Source: Nevskia sp.
GTDB taxonomy: Bacteria; Pseudomonadota; Gammaproteobacteria; Nevskiales; Nevskiaceae
Direction of reading: 5' to 3'
Assembly: GCA_031291075.1 (NCBI GenBank)
Contig: JARLJS010000006.1
Location: forward strand, 1-64,000
DNA: 64,000 bases
In this document: positions 50,828-58,878 of the stretch, piece after piece
How the letters are laid out: each line of letters begins with the position of its first letter
How positions within the stretch are numbered: position 1 is the stretch's first letter
Translations under genes and position numbers: made by a program
Notes under the pieces: model-generated
The model's input: only the letters and a program-made list of their open reading frames with translations
The model's database searches: none
Told to the model about the DNA's origin: nothing

Positions 50828-51562
50828 ATGCCGACGGCGGAGCGCGGCGTGGTGCTGGTGGTCGGCGCGGGCGATGCCACGGGTGGCGCCATCGCGCGAC
50901 GCTTTGCGCGGGAGGGCTACGTGGCCTGCGTTTCGCGGCGCAGCGAGGAGAAGCTGAAGCCGCTGGTGGAGCAGATCGAGCGCGACGGCGGCCGCGCGGT
51001 GGCCTGCGCCTGCGACGCGCGCAAGGAGGAGCAGGTGGCGGCGCTGTTCGAGCGGGTGGAGGCGGAGGTGGGGCCGGTGGAGGTGTTTGTCTTCAACATC
51101 GGCGCCAATGTGCCCTGCGGCATTCTGGAGGAGACGCCGCGCAAGTATTTCAAGATCTGGGAGATGGGCTGCTTCGCCGGGTTCCTCACGGCGCAGGAGG
51201 CGGCGCGGCGGATGGCGCCGCGCGGCCGCGGCACCATCCTGTTCACCGGGGCGACGGCTTCGCTGCGCGGTGCGGCGAACTTCGCCGCCTTCTCCGGCGC
51301 CAAGCACGCGGTGCGGGCGCTGGCGCAGTCGATGGCGCGGGAGCTGGGACCGCGGAACATCCACGTGGCGCACGTGGTGGTGGACGGTGCGATCGACACG
51401 GAGTTCATCCGCAGCAATTTCCCGCAGGCTTATGCGAGCAAGGACCGCGACGGCATCCTGAATCCCGACCACATCGCGGAGAACTACTGGCACCTGCACT
51501 GCCAGCCGCGCGACGCGTGGACGTTCGAGCTGGACCTGCGGCCGTGGATGGAACGATGGTGA
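50828..51562 (+). CDS. SDR-family oxidoreductase lacking the catalytic Tyr
   Basis: 244 aa. Rossmann fold with nucleotide motif VVGAGDATGGAIARRF, NIGAN (normally NNAG-like), Ser region FTGATASLRGAANF, and the active-site segment FSGAKHAVRAL, in which Phe155 stands where Tyr of YxxxK is expected (Lys159 kept). Some relatives of this subfamily share the Phe. Substrate unknown. GAGGAGG sits 6 nt before the ATG. Confidence 0.87.
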   Translation: MPTAERGVVLVVGAGDATGGAIARRFAREGYVACVSRRSEEKLKPLVEQIERDGGRAVACACDARKEEQVAALFERVEAEVGPVEVFVFNIGANVPCGILEETPRKYFKIWEMGCFAGFLTAQEAARRMAPRGRGTILFTGATASLRGAANFAAFSGAKHAVRALAQSMARELGPRNIHVAHVVVDGAIDTEFIRSNFPQAYASKDRDGILNPDHIAENYWHLHCQPRDAWTFELDLRPWMERW

Positions 51563-51587
51563 GCATCGGAGCACCAGGGAGAGGGCT

Positions 51588-51644
51588 TTTCCGTCTGACC
51601 AAAAGCCCCTCTCCCCTACCCCTCTCCCGCAAGCGGGAGAGGGG
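51588..51644. repeat. Family C hairpin
   Basis: AAAAGCCCCTCTCCCC, then ACCCCTCTCCCGCAAGCGGG and GAGAGGGG. Confidence 0.65.
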
Positions 51645-51691
51645 ATCAGCGTGTATGCATCTCAACTGAAAATGTTCCAGGGAACCTTTGA

Positions 51692-52288
51692 ATGAGCAAG
51701 ACCATCGAGTTTTATTTCGACTTCGGCAGCCCGACCAGCTACCTGGCCTATACGCAGCTGCCGCGTATCGCGGCGGATACCGGCGCGGCGCTGGTGTACA
51801 AGCCGGTGCTGTTGGGCGGCATTTTCCAGGCGACGGGCAACAGCAGCCCGGTGGCGCTGCCGGCGAAGGCGCGCAACATGATGCGCGACCTGCAGCGCTT
51901 CTCGGCGCGCTACGGGGTGCCGCTGAATCTGAATCCGTACTTCCCGATCAATACGCTGGAGCTGATGCGGCGGGCGGTGGGGCTGCAGTTGCGCGAGCCC
52001 GGGCGGTTCGCCGCCTACGTGGACACGGTGTTTCGCGCGGTGTGGGTGGAGCGGCAGAACATGGCCGACGCGGCGGTGATGGCGGCGGTGCTGCAGCAGG
52101 CGGGATTCGATGCCGCAGCGCTGGCGGCGCTGGCGGCGGAGCCGGAAGTCAAGGAGCGGCTGAAGGCGGAGACGGCCGCGGCGGTGGAGCGGGGGCTGTT
52201 CGGGGTGCCGGCGATGTTCGTCGGCGAGGAGATGTTTTTCGGGCAGGACCGGCTGGATTTCGTGCGCGAGGCGCTGGCGGGGGCGTAG
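51692..52288 (+). CDS. 2-hydroxychromene-2-carboxylate isomerase family protein
   Basis: 198 aa. DsbA/GST-kappa-like fold: MSKTIEFYFDFGSPTSYLAY (Ser14 is the glutathione-contacting residue in the family), PVLLGGIFQATGNSSP, and the C-terminal GLFGVPAMFVGEEMFFGQDR. In naphthalene catabolism (NahD) this enzyme isomerises 2-hydroxychromene-2-carboxylate; no other aromatic-degradation gene is nearby, so the role may be general. AGGGAA precedes the ATG. Confidence 0.9.
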   Translation: MSKTIEFYFDFGSPTSYLAYTQLPRIAADTGAALVYKPVLLGGIFQATGNSSPVALPAKARNMMRDLQRFSARYGVPLNLNPYFPINTLELMRRAVGLQLREPGRFAAYVDTVFRAVWVERQNMADAAVMAAVLQQAGFDAAALAALAAEPEVKERLKAETAAAVERGLFGVPAMFVGEEMFFGQDRLDFVREALAGA

Positions 52289-52319
52289 GGTGATGTTCCG
52301 CGGATGCATGGCCACAAAA

Positions 52320-52450
52320 TCAGCGTCCCTCTCCCTTTGGGAGAGGGGCAGGGGTGAGGGCGGCACGGCTGGATCGATGTGACCACGGTTGACACGGAGC
52401 GCCCTCACCCGCGCCTCGCGGCGCGGCCTCTCCCAGGGGGAGAGGCGAGA
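52320..52450. repeat. Family C hairpins flanking a spacer
   Basis: CCCTCTCCCTTTGGGAGAGG at the left and CTCTCCCAGGGGGAGAGGCG at the right, with CACGGCTGGATCGATG between. Confidence 0.65.
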
Positions 52451-52492
52451 TGGGTGCCGGGACATCACACTGACGCTTGATCGAGGGACGCA

Positions 52493-53050
52493 ATGCGGTA
52501 TCCCAGTACGCACAAGGCGGAGACGCGCAGGAAGCTGGTGGAGAATGCGCGGGCGATCGCCAAGAAGGGGGGCTTCGAGGCTACCGGCGTCGATGCGTTC
52601 ATGCAGGGCATCGGCCTGTCGGGCGCCGCGTTCTACAACCATTTCGAATCCAAGCAGGCGCTGTTCGCGGCGATCGTGGCGGAGGAGGCGCGCCACAGCG
52701 TGCTGATGCTGTCGGCGACGAAGGATGGTTCGGCCGAGGCGTTCGTCAAGACCTTGCATGGGTACCTGAGTTCGTTCCATGCGCTGAACCCGGGGCAGGG
52801 CTGCGCGCTGGCCGCGCTGGGCCCCGAGCTGGCCAGGGCGGCGCCCGAGGTGAAAGCGCTGGTGGAGCAGGGTTTGCGGGACGTGCAGGAGAGCTGGTCC
52901 GAACGCCTGGGCGACAGCGATGCGGCGTGGTCGCTGATCTCGCAGTGCGTGGGCGCGCTGGTGCTGTCCAGGATGGTGGAGAGCGGGCAGACGCGCAAGG
53001 AGATCTTGTCGGCGAACCGGAGGTCGGTGGAGAGGGCGGCGGGGTTGTAG
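52493..53050 (+). CDS. TetR/AcrR-family transcriptional regulator
   Basis: 185 aa. N-terminal HTH (RRKLVENARAIAKKGGFEAT, GVDAFMQGIGLSGAAFYNHF) and a helical ligand domain with a GQGCALAALGPELAR segment like that of the TetR C-terminal family with conserved Cys. Its target is probably nearby, perhaps the HCCA isomerase or SDR gene; this is inference from position. Confidence 0.9.
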   Translation: MRYPSTHKAETRRKLVENARAIAKKGGFEATGVDAFMQGIGLSGAAFYNHFESKQALFAAIVAEEARHSVLMLSATKDGSAEAFVKTLHGYLSSFHALNPGQGCALAALGPELARAAPEVKALVEQGLRDVQESWSERLGDSDAAWSLISQCVGALVLSRMVESGQTRKEILSANRRSVERAAGL

Positions 53051-53081
53051 GGGCGGTGATGTGCCCTGTCGGGCCGGCGGC

Positions 53082-53122
53082 GCGTCCGCGTGGGCACGGC
53101 CTGCGGCCTTTGCTCACACTAC
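53082..53122. repeat. Family B repeat fragment
   Basis: GGCGCGTCCGCGTGGGCACG then GCCTGCGGCCTTTGCTCAC. Confidence 0.6.
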
Positions 53123-53154
53123 AGGTGCTGCAGGTGCCTTGCGGGAGGTCGCAG

Positions 53155-53224
53155 GGCGGATCGGCGTCGGCGTGATCCGCCTTGCGCGGAGCGGCGGGTT
53201 ACCCTCCTGCGGAGCTAACCCGCC
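53155..53224. repeat. Two REP palindromes in opposite orientation
   Basis: Short form (53155-53181) facing a long form (53193-53224). The latter ends at the stop codon of the leftward gene at 53225. Confidence 0.7.
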
Positions 53225-54619
53225 CTACTGGATGGTGTAGCGCTGCGCGTAGATGGTGTTGCCGGCGCCCCACACGGTGACGAAATTGCCGTGGTTGAAG
53301 GACAGGCCGCGGACTTCCTGCGGCAGCTGGGTGGAGGGTGCGGGGCCGAGGGTGAGGGCCGGGCCGAGCGTGGCGCCGTTGGGGTCGAAGACCTGGGCGT
53401 AGAGGGTGATGCTGGCCGTGGCCGGCGAGCCCGAATAGACGACGTGCGGCCAGACGGCGACCAGGTCGGCTTTCTCGTCCAGGGCGAGGGTGCCGTCGTG
53501 GGCGAGGTGATTGAGGAAGTCCGCCGGCAGCGACACCGGATGGCCGATGCCGAAGCCGAGCGCGGGCAGGATGCTCTTGGCGTAGGTGTTGTAGGTCTCG
53601 ACCGACGAGGTGTTGAGGGTGTCCTGGATCTCGGACCATGCGGTGGTGATGCCTTGCGAGGTGTAGCGCAGCACGCCGGGGCCGATTTGAAGGCCCGCTC
53701 CGGGGCCGAGGCCGACGCCGGGATAGCCGGAGCCGGCCGGATAGAAGCAGCCGTGCTCCACCAGGAAGACGGCGTAGCCGGAGCAGGCGTTGATCCCGAT
53801 CGGCGCGCCGAGCGCCTGTCCGTTGGCGGCGAAGCGGCGGAGGTTCAGCGACTGGCCCTGGATGGTGTCCGGATACTGGTCGGGGGCGAGGAAGATGAAG
53901 TCGGAAGTCGCCGCCCAGCCGACGGCGAGCTCGCCGGTGGCGGGGTTCATGGCGGCGGTGCCACCGAAGACCGTGCTGGAGAAGGCGCTGGACTTTGGCG
54001 TGTCGACGCTGGCGGCGACCATGCTGCCCCTGGGCGTGCCGTCCGCCGCGAAGCGGATGGCGTCGACGGTGGAGGAAGTCGCGGAGGACAGCGAGCGCAC
54101 CACGGCGAAGTCGCCGGCGTCGTCCATCGCCAGGCTGTAGGTGCCGACCTGGGTGGTGCAGGTGGAGTCGGGGCAGAACTCGCTGCCGCGCGGGGTGCCG
54201 TCGGCGTGGAACAGGCGGAGCTTGATCGCGCCGGTGACGCTGGCGAATTCGCTCGCGTTCAGCCAGCCGACGGCGAAGTTGCCCTGGGCGTCGGTGACCA
54301 CGGTGGGGGCGGGCGCCAGGTTGGTGGTGGCAACCGGGGTGGCGTTGACGAGGACTTCCGGGCCCAGCGGGGTGCCGGAGGCGGAGAAGCGGCGGGCGTA
54401 GAGGTTGGGGACGGTGTCGCTGCCTTCCTGGGCGTACCAGGCGGCGACGAAGCTGCCGTCCTGGGCGACCGCGACGGCGGGATAGAAGCCGAGATAGGTG
54501 ATGGCGTTGGTGTTGACCTGGAAGGGGCTGCCGACGGTGACGGGTCCGGCGGCGCCGGCGGTGCCGATGGCGGCCGTGGACAGCAGCAGGGTGGCCAGCT
54601 TGCGGTGGTGCTTGCGCAT
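53225..54619 (-). CDS. Large secreted beta-repeat protein (paralogue of 33436-34770)
   Basis: 464 aa. Signal peptide MRKHHRKLATLLLSTAAIGT. It shares with the 33436 protein the order DGSFVAAWYAQEGSDT, NLYARRFSASGTPLG, GNFAVGWLNASE, IKLRLFHADGTPRGSEFC, SLAMDDAGDFAVVRSLSSAT, STVDAIRFAADGTP, MNPATGELAVGW, LRYTSQGITTAW. Four to five Cys are conserved. Function unknown; extracellular or outer-membrane-attached by inference. Confidence 0.75.
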   Translation of the reverse strand: MRKHHRKLATLLLSTAAIGTAGAAGPVTVGSPFQVNTNAITYLGFYPAVAVAQDGSFVAAWYAQEGSDTVPNLYARRFSASGTPLGPEVLVNATPVATTNLAPAPTVVTDAQGNFAVGWLNASEFASVTGAIKLRLFHADGTPRGSEFCPDSTCTTQVGTYSLAMDDAGDFAVVRSLSSATSSTVDAIRFAADGTPRGSMVAASVDTPKSSAFSSTVFGGTAAMNPATGELAVGWAATSDFIFLAPDQYPDTIQGQSLNLRRFAANGQALGAPIGINACSGYAVFLVEHGCFYPAGSGYPGVGLGPGAGLQIGPGVLRYTSQGITTAWSEIQDTLNTSSVETYNTYAKSILPALGFGIGHPVSLPADFLNHLAHDGTLALDEKADLVAVWPHVVYSGSPATASITLYAQVFDPNGATLGPALTLGPAPSTQLPQEVRGLSFNHGNFVTVWGAGNTIYAQRYTIQ

Positions 54620-54766
54620 GCGGGTCTCGCGGTGGCTTGGCGTGGACTGCCAGCTTAGCCGAGGCGCCGGGGCGGGAGGGGTGGTTTTTAGTTCTGCCAT
54701 ACGGGCGTTTGGAGGAGAGCGGGCGCTGGAAAAATCTGAAATGGAAGCCGCTGTGTTGCTGGCGGG

Positions 54767-55330
54767 CTAGAACCGCGCGCCGATGTAGAGCTCGGCGTCC
54801 GCTCCGGTATCTCCCCTGGTGAGGGCGGGGTAGGTCCTGCTGCCCCTCAAGTCGATGGCGGCACCGCCTTTGAGGCCGTAGACCAGGCCGAAGTGGCGGC
54901 TGATTTGATAGAGGCCGTTCAGGTCGACGTTGGGGGCCAGCCAGGCGGAGCCGTCGGAGGGGAGGTCGTAGACGTCGAGGCCGGGTGACAGCATCAAGGC
55001 GTGCCGGCCGGCGGAGGCGAGGACGAATTCGCTGCGGATACCGCCTCCATAGGTGGTGGTGTTCCTGGCGGAAAAGAGGTCGAAGCCGAGGAAGCTGTAG
55101 CCGGCCAGGCCTTCGATGGCGAGGTTGAAGGAATTGGCGGAGTAGACGATGCCTTTCACGCGGGCGCCGATGAAGACGCCGAGCAGCAGGTCGAGTTCGA
55201 CCCCGGGTTGCCGTCCCACCGTGGCGGGTGCCGCCGGATTGGGTGCGGTGGCCGGCTGGATATCCGTGTCGGCGAGGACGGACCCTGACAGCAGGGACAA
55301 GCTGAGTGCGGCGGCGGCTCTATAGCTCAA
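54767..55330 (-). CDS. Outer-membrane beta-barrel-like protein, TTG start
   Basis: 187 aa. A TTG at 55330 is preceded by GGGAGA 6 nt upstream and opens a signal peptide (SYRAAAALSLSLLSGSVLA). The mature chain alternates short amphipathic strands (GVELDLLLGVFIGARVKG, IRSEFVLASAGRHALMLSPG) and ends in Phe (LYIGARF), the usual C-terminal signature of an outer-membrane barrel. No family is assigned. The frame is open further upstream, but that portion reads like spacer. Confidence 0.65.
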   Translation of the reverse strand: MSYRAAAALSLSLLSGSVLADTDIQPATAPNPAAPATVGRQPGVELDLLLGVFIGARVKGIVYSANSFNLAIEGLAGYSFLGFDLFSARNTTTYGGGIRSEFVLASAGRHALMLSPGLDVYDLPSDGSAWLAPNVDLNGLYQISRHFGLVYGLKGGAAIDLRGSRTYPALTRGDTGADAELYIGARF

Positions 55331-55559
55331 GGCGATCTCCCATGAATGACAACCGGCGTTCGAGACGCGGGCTTTGCCGGGTCGGCCTGTCGGGGCTGCT
55401 CTGGCTGGCTCCCGGGTTTGTTCTGGCCAAGCTGGAATTTTATCGGGCTTGGGCGCCGCGCCGATGAGAACGGCGGCACATCGGGACGGGTTGTGGGCGG
55501 GTTTTGACCCCCGAGTGGTGGACAGCTGGCTGGATGTTGGAGCAGGCAGCCGGGTGTAG

Positions 55560-55670
55560 GGCGTAGGGTGCCCACCATGTGGGCCCGCTTGATGCGGGCG
55601 GACGTGTTGATCGGCTGGCGGTGTGTCCGCGTGGGCATGGCCTGCGGCCTTTGCCCACGCCACGGGTTAG
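55560..55670. repeat. Family B repeat, full-length copy 3
   Basis: GTAGGGTGCCCACCATGTGG at the left, GTGTGTCCGCGTGGGCATGG then CCTTTGCCCACGCCACGG at the right. It ends at the stop of the leftward cyclase gene. Confidence 0.6.
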
Positions 55671-56947
55671 AGTCGCTTGATCTGGGCCGTGCGGGGAAGA
55701 GACGCCATCCTGGTGACGTTGCGAAGATGGCGTGTGGACACCACCCGGTTGCGTCCCGAATGCTTCGCCTCGTAGAGATTTTCGTCGACCAGCTTGCAGA
55801 AGGCGCTTGCCGTAAGATCGCGTCCGACACTGATGATGCCGGCACCGATGCTGACCGTGAACGGCGGCGCGCCCGGGTTGTCCTGGCTGCCGTCGGCGAT
55901 GTCGGTACGCAAACGCTCCAGCATGCCCTCGAGCCATTCCGGCTGGGGATCGAACCACGTCGCAATGAATTCGTCGCCGCCGATCCGGCCGACGGCGTCC
56001 AGGGGGCGGCGCACGTTGCGGTTGACCGTTTTCGCCAGCAGCTTGAAGCACAAATCGCCGGCATGATGGCCGTGACCGTCGTTGATCTTCTTGAGGAAGT
56101 CGAGGTCGATCATGGCCACGGCGATGCGGCCGTCCTGGCGTTGGGCCAGCTTCCAGACCATGTTGAGATGCTGAAAGAATGCACGTCGGTTCAGCAGGCC
56201 GGTGAGCTCGTCGATCATCGCCAGCCGCTCCAGTTCCTTTTGGAACAGGAAGGCCGTTCTCTCCGAATACTCGATGTAGTAGTTTCCCATCATCCCCAGC
56301 ACGTTCATGGAGATCAGGTATTGCACCTCGATCGGGAAGGCGGGCCGGTGAATATGCAGTGCGACGATGCCCAGAATATAAAGTACAACCACCGTTGTTC
56401 CGCACACGACGTTCCGATAGAACGTCAGGCCGGATGAAAAGTAGATGCCGATCACGGTGATGAGGTCGGCCTCGTACGGCACATCTGGATTGGCCAAGGC
56501 GTTCGACATCGTTGCGCCGACGACCCCGATGTTGAACACCAGGATGTTGATCAACACCGCCGTTTGCAGCCTGGTGCCGCTCAGCCCCATCTTGTAAGCG
56601 ACGACCGTGCAGCTCGCCGCGAGCACCGAAAGGATGAGAAAGAGATAGCCCTCGAAGGTCACTATGCCGAGGTGTGCGAGCAGATCGTCGTAGACGAAGC
56701 TGACGCACGCAAGAATGCCGAGCAAAGCGAGCGCCAGGGCGCGCCGACGCCGGACGGCAGAGCTGTAGACGGCAAATTCGTCCTCGAGCTCGGGAAGGAA
56801 GCGGAGCCAGACGAATCCCAGCCGACGCTGAGCGGCGTAGCGTTTGGCGGGATAACGGCGGCCGGTGCGCCTGGCCTGCTTTCGTATCATGCGTTCGTGC
56901 AGCTTCTCCAACCCGCTGTCGCATTCCGCGCAGCGTCGCCGAGCCAA
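55667..56947 (-). CDS. Membrane-bound diguanylate cyclase
   Basis: 426 aa. A cytosolic N-terminus with a Cys pair (RRRCAECDSGLEKL), six TM helices (about 70-235), and a GGDEF domain (about 250-405): IDELTGLLNRRAFFQHLNMV, MIDLDFLKKINDGHGHHAGD, RIGGDEF intact, with an RPLD I-site 5 residues before. Product-inhibited cyclase activity is expected. The frame begins with TTG at 56947; a Met at residue 20 (56890) is the alternative start. Confidence 0.9.
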   Translation of the reverse strand: MARRRCAECDSGLEKLHERMIRKQARRTGRRYPAKRYAAQRRLGFVWLRFLPELEDEFAVYSSAVRRRRALALALLGILACVSFVYDDLLAHLGIVTFEGYLFLILSVLAASCTVVAYKMGLSGTRLQTAVLINILVFNIGVVGATMSNALANPDVPYEADLITVIGIYFSSGLTFYRNVVCGTTVVVLYILGIVALHIHRPAFPIEVQYLISMNVLGMMGNYYIEYSERTAFLFQKELERLAMIDELTGLLNRRAFFQHLNMVWKLAQRQDGRIAVAMIDLDFLKKINDGHGHHAGDLCFKLLAKTVNRNVRRPLDAVGRIGGDEFIATWFDPQPEWLEGMLERLRTDIADGSQDNPGAPPFTVSIGAGIISVGRDLTASAFCKLVDENLYEAKHSGRNRVVSTRHLRNVTRMASLPRTAQIKRL

Positions 56948-57039
56948 CTTAGCGGAATATATTGCGAAATCAGGTGACCATGTGCCCGGGAGAATTGTTG
57001 GACCGACGAGCGGTAGTGCGTGTGACTGCTATGTCCGCA

Positions 57040-57082
57040 AGGGTCCGCGTGGGCACGGCCTGCGGCCTTGGTCCACCCTATG
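57040..57082. repeat. Family B repeat fragment
   Basis: GGTCCGCGTGGGCACGGCCT, then GCGGCCTTGGTCCACCC. Confidence 0.55.
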
Positions 57083-57139
57083 GTTGTTGAGAGAGAGCGT
57101 GGGGTGGATGACGTCGGCGTGATCCGACTTGCGCGGAGC

Positions 57140-57171
57140 GGCGGGTTACGCTCCTGCGGAGCTAACCCACC
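57140..57171 (-). repeat. REP palindrome, long form, GGGTTA variant
   Basis: Last arm changed to TAACCCACC; just downstream of the leftward MFS stop at 57193. Confidence 0.7.
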
Positions 57172-57192
57172 CTACTTTGCTACTTTGCGGGG

Positions 57193-58512
57193 TTACTCGT
57201 CGCGGATTTCGAGGCTGCGGTTGGCGCGGAGGGCGGCGAGGGTGCAGAGGGCGCCGGAGAGGAGGTAGAGGCCGATGTAGCCGACGCCGAAGTGGGCGGC
57301 GAGTTCGAGTGCGACGAGGGTGGCGAAGGCGGCGCCGGCGAGCCAGCCGAGGTCCGACGTCAGCAGGGCGCCGCTGTAGCGGTATCGGCTGGGGAAGCTG
57401 GAGTTGACGGCGCCGGCGGCCTGGGCGTGGGTGAAGCCGAGCAGGGCGAAGCCGAGGACGATGAAGAGGTAGCCGCCGGTGGTGCTGCCGGAGAGGAGCA
57501 CCGGGGTCCAGCCGCTGTAGATGGCGATGAGGACGGCGCAGACGGCGAGGGTGGTGCGGCGGCCGTAGCGGTCGGCGACTTTGCCGGAGGCGATCATGCA
57601 GGGGATGGCGATGGCGGCGCCGATGATCTGCACCAGCAGGATGGCGCCGACGGACTGCTTGGTGAAGAGCAGGGCCCAGGACAGGGGGAACACCGTGACG
57701 AGGTGGAACAGGGCGTAGCTGGCCAGGGGGGCGAAGGCGCCCATGGCGATGTTGGCGCCCTGGGTGCGGAACAGTTCACCGAGGGGGCTGGGCTCGAGTT
57801 CGCGGGTCTTGAGGAGCTGGGTGAATTCCGGGGTGACGACCAGGCGCAGGCGGGCGAACAGGGCGACGACGTTGATGGCGAAGGCGACGTAGAAGGGGTA
57901 GCGCCAGCCCCAGCTGTCGAAGTCCTCGGGGCTCAGGCTGGTGAAGAGGTAGGCGAACAGGGCGGCGGCGATGAGGAAGCCGATGGGGGCGCCGAGCTGG
58001 GGGATCATGGCGTACCAGCCGCGCTTGTTCGGGGGGGCGTTGAGGGCGAGCAGGGAAGGCAGGCCGTCCCAGCTGCCGCCGATGGCGAGGCCCTGGCCGA
58101 AGCGCAGCAGGGAGAGCAGGACGATGGCGCCGCGGCCGAGGTCGGCGTAGCCGGGGAGGAAGGCGATGCCGGCGGTGCAGGTGCCGAGCAGGAACAGGGC
58201 GGCGGTGAGCTTGGTGCCGCGGCCGTAGCGCTGGTGGATGATGCGGAACAGCATCGAGCCGATGGGGCGCGCGATGAAGGCGAAGGAGAAGACGGTGAAG
58301 GAGTAGACCATCGCCGTGGTGGGATCGGCGAAGGGGAAGAAGACGGCGGGGAAGACCACCACCGAGGCGATGCCGAAGACGAAGAAGTCGAAGAATTCGG
58401 AGATGCGGCCGATGATGACGCCGATGGCGATTTCGCCGGGGGCGACCTTGTGCGTATCGCGCCGGGGAGCGGCGGGGAACGGAGCGGCGGGGCTGTGGTC
58501 TACTGCGGACAT
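57193..58512 (-). CDS. MFS transporter, metabolite:H+ symporter type
   Basis: 439 aa, 12 TM helices. Signature loop of the MHS/sugar-porter branch: IGRISEFFDFFVFGIASVVV (E-x-x-D-F in TM1), RPIGSMLFRIIHQRYGRGTK, and GQGLAIGGSWDG, plus ASGKVADRYGRRTT between halves. Substrates of relatives are carboxylates such as citrate, shikimate or proline betaine; the one here is unknown. AGGA precedes the ATG by 8 nt. It is divergent from cyoA, 366 bp away. Confidence 0.9.
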   Translation of the reverse strand: MSAVDHSPAAPFPAAPRRDTHKVAPGEIAIGVIIGRISEFFDFFVFGIASVVVFPAVFFPFADPTTAMVYSFTVFSFAFIARPIGSMLFRIIHQRYGRGTKLTAALFLLGTCTAGIAFLPGYADLGRGAIVLLSLLRFGQGLAIGGSWDGLPSLLALNAPPNKRGWYAMIPQLGAPIGFLIAAALFAYLFTSLSPEDFDSWGWRYPFYVAFAINVVALFARLRLVVTPEFTQLLKTRELEPSPLGELFRTQGANIAMGAFAPLASYALFHLVTVFPLSWALLFTKQSVGAILLVQIIGAAIAIPCMIASGKVADRYGRRTTLAVCAVLIAIYSGWTPVLLSGSTTGGYLFIVLGFALLGFTHAQAAGAVNSSFPSRYRYSGALLTSDLGWLAGAAFATLVALELAAHFGVGYIGLYLLSGALCTLAALRANRSLEIRDE

Positions 58513-58653
58513 GCGGCGGATCCTGTCGAAGGACGCTATCTATGGAGTGGCTGCGGCGCCGGAGGTTCCGCGGAGGTTAGTTGAGTGCGCGCATCTTGTC
58601 GTCTCTCCCGCGGGCGGGGGAGCGGTCGGGTTGAGGAGGTTTTAGCGGTACGG

Positions 58654-58707
58654 AAAGCCCCTCTCCCGGCCCGGTGGGCCACCCTCTCCCGCAAGCGGGA
58701 GAGGGGA
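58654..58707. repeat. Family C hairpin
   Basis: AAAGCCCCTCTCCCGGCCC, then CCCTCTCCCGCAAGCGGGAG and AGGGG. Confidence 0.65.
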
Positions 58708-58797
58708 ACGTGATGCGTGCGTCTGAACCGACATGCTCCAGGACCCGCAGGTCCCGCGCCGGGACGAAGCTTGGCATGGCGGGACGGCGGGTTGCCA

Positions 58798-58814
58798 TTG
58801 GACAAAACGTCCAA
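58798..58814. promoter_or_regulatory. Candidate operator upstream of cyoA
   Basis: TTGGACAAAACGTCCAA: arms TTGGAC and GTCCAA with a 5-bp centre, 65 bp before the cyoA ATG. The binding protein is unknown. Confidence 0.4.
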
Positions 58815-58878
58815 TCGCGCGGCGGGTCTTCGCTGGGTATATTGCCGCTCCGACCGACCCCCCCCAAGTAATGCGCTT

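Larger units (their letters stand above)
58513..58878. other. 366-bp divergent region between the MFS gene and cyoA
   Basis: It contains a family C hairpin (58654-58707). The stretch from 58780 to 58870 precedes cyoA and should hold its promoter; TTGGACAAAACGTCCAA is a perfect inverted repeat at 58798-58814 and is a candidate operator. Confidence 0.55.
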
